Positions 63,564 to 64,000 of a stretch of DNA of 64,000 nucleotides are shown in pieces (position 1 is the first letter of the stretch; every line of letters begins with the position of its first letter). The stretch comes from JAAXQD01 sp963790095 (GTDB taxonomy: Bacteria; Desulfobacterota; Desulfobacteria; Desulfobacterales; UBA11574), in the NCBI GenBank assembly GCA_963790095.1, contig CAWBNO010000022.1:217199-281198 (forward strand), read 5' to 3'. The notes beneath the pieces were generated by a model, which searched no databases, was not told the origin of the DNA, and was given only the letters and a program-made list of their open reading frames with translations. A program made the position numbers and the translations under genes.

Positions 63564-64000
63564 ATGCGCCATATATGGATTGCGACCTGCCTTGTGACAA
63601 TTCTTCTCGTGGGCCATGCGATCGCGGCTGACCTGTCACATAAGACGGAAGCCGCTCCCTTCTCCATCCGAGATCATCACGAAGCCTGAAGCGCAGGCGG
63701 TCGATCCGGTCGGCGAAGAGCCCTTGAACGATGCGATCACCTGTCTTTCACGCACCATCTACTGGGAGGCCAGGGGCGAGGGGGCTGCCGGCATGGAAGC
63801 AGTCGCCAATGTTGTTATGAACCGGCTAGGCCATGAGGGCTTTCCAAACACGATTTGTGAAGTTGTCAGGCAAGGCCGCGAGCAGGGTGCCTGCCAGTTC
63901 TCGTGGTGGTGCGATGGCCGTTCGGATGACGCAGAGGAGGATAAATCTTACGCGATCGCCAAGGAAATAGCTCGAAAAGCTCTCAACCGGCAACTAACGG
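63564..64000 (+). pseudogene. SleB-type cell-wall hydrolase, frameshifted and cut by the window end
   Basis: ATG 63564 has GAGGGTG before it and starts a signal peptide (to about AIAADL). The frame stops at 63687; moving one base forward near 63670-63680 continues into the hydrolase domain: CLSRTIYWEARGEG, EAVANVVMNRLG, CQFSWWCDG (SleB, Hydrolase_2 family). It cleaves peptidoglycan cross-links. The end is outside the window. The GC content and signal peptide look alphaproteobacterial, unlike the neighbours. Confidence 0.8.

Noticed and set aside
1..64000. tRNA, rRNA, CRISPR or transposase genes
   Set aside because: None seen on either strand; the repeats found are inverted, not regularly spaced direct repeats.

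Overview
The window looks like a piece of a chromosome from a Gram-negative, anaerobic deltaproteobacterium, most likely a sulfate-reducer relative in the Desulfobacterales. This is inferred from gene content: an archaeal-type start of the aromatic pathway next to aroA, a PxxKW cysteine-rich small protein, many PilZ, PAS and sigma-54 signalling proteins, lipid A genes (kdsD, waaA, arn), an Mrp antiporter, and what looks like a selenocysteine-containing small zinc-ribbon protein. No rRNA, tRNA, CRISPR array, phage or transposase gene was seen.

Layout. 0-8 kb: a frameshifted DUF4382-type lipoprotein, a PilZ protein, nadE with a QueG-like Fe-S protein, a flavodoxin-fold reductase, a PAS/sigma-54 activator, and a sigma factor/anti-sigma factor/DUF3106 operon. 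8-17 kb: OmpA-type lipoprotein, a receiver protein without its phosphoacceptor Asp, rluB, argJ, the candidate selenoprotein followed by truA, a CLC chloride channel with CBS domains, an aminotransferase and the PxxKW protein. 18-31 kb: kdsD, phosphofructokinase, waaA, an LpoA-like lipoprotein, a chorismate mutase-prephenate dehydrogenase fusion, a frameshifted hybrid histidine kinase, a B12-type radical SAM protein and a methyltransferase. 31-43 kb: a tandem-PilZ fusion protein, a class II aldolase with a NUDIX hydrolase, then a complete arnBCADT set for 4-amino-4-deoxy-L-arabinose modification of lipid A. 43-53 kb: a trans-sulfuration PLP enzyme, amt behind a sigma-54 promoter, a rhodanese and a MauE-like protein, the aroA'-aroB'-aroA operon, manA and queE. 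53-64 kb: an mrp operon with fused A and B subunits, ftsH, a PsiE-like protein, a double universal stress protein, and the start of a SleB-type hydrolase cut by the window edge.

Genes that work together: AroA', AroB' and AroA, with TyrA elsewhere, cover parts of aromatic amino acid synthesis. KdsD and WaaA make and attach Kdo, and the Arn enzymes decorate the same lipid A. Phosphofructokinase and the aldolase are consecutive glycolytic steps. MrpA-G form one Na+/H+ antiporter.

Two features stand out. First, a 60-residue dual-CxxC protein upstream of truA has an in-frame UGA followed by a hairpin that closely resembles a bacterial SECIS element. Second, many intergenic gaps hold nested inverted-repeat elements of about 100-190 bp; several carry a small hairpin at their exact centre, and at least one family is present in two copies. 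All frameshifts seen are of the extra-base type, so sequence errors should be excluded before these genes are called dead.
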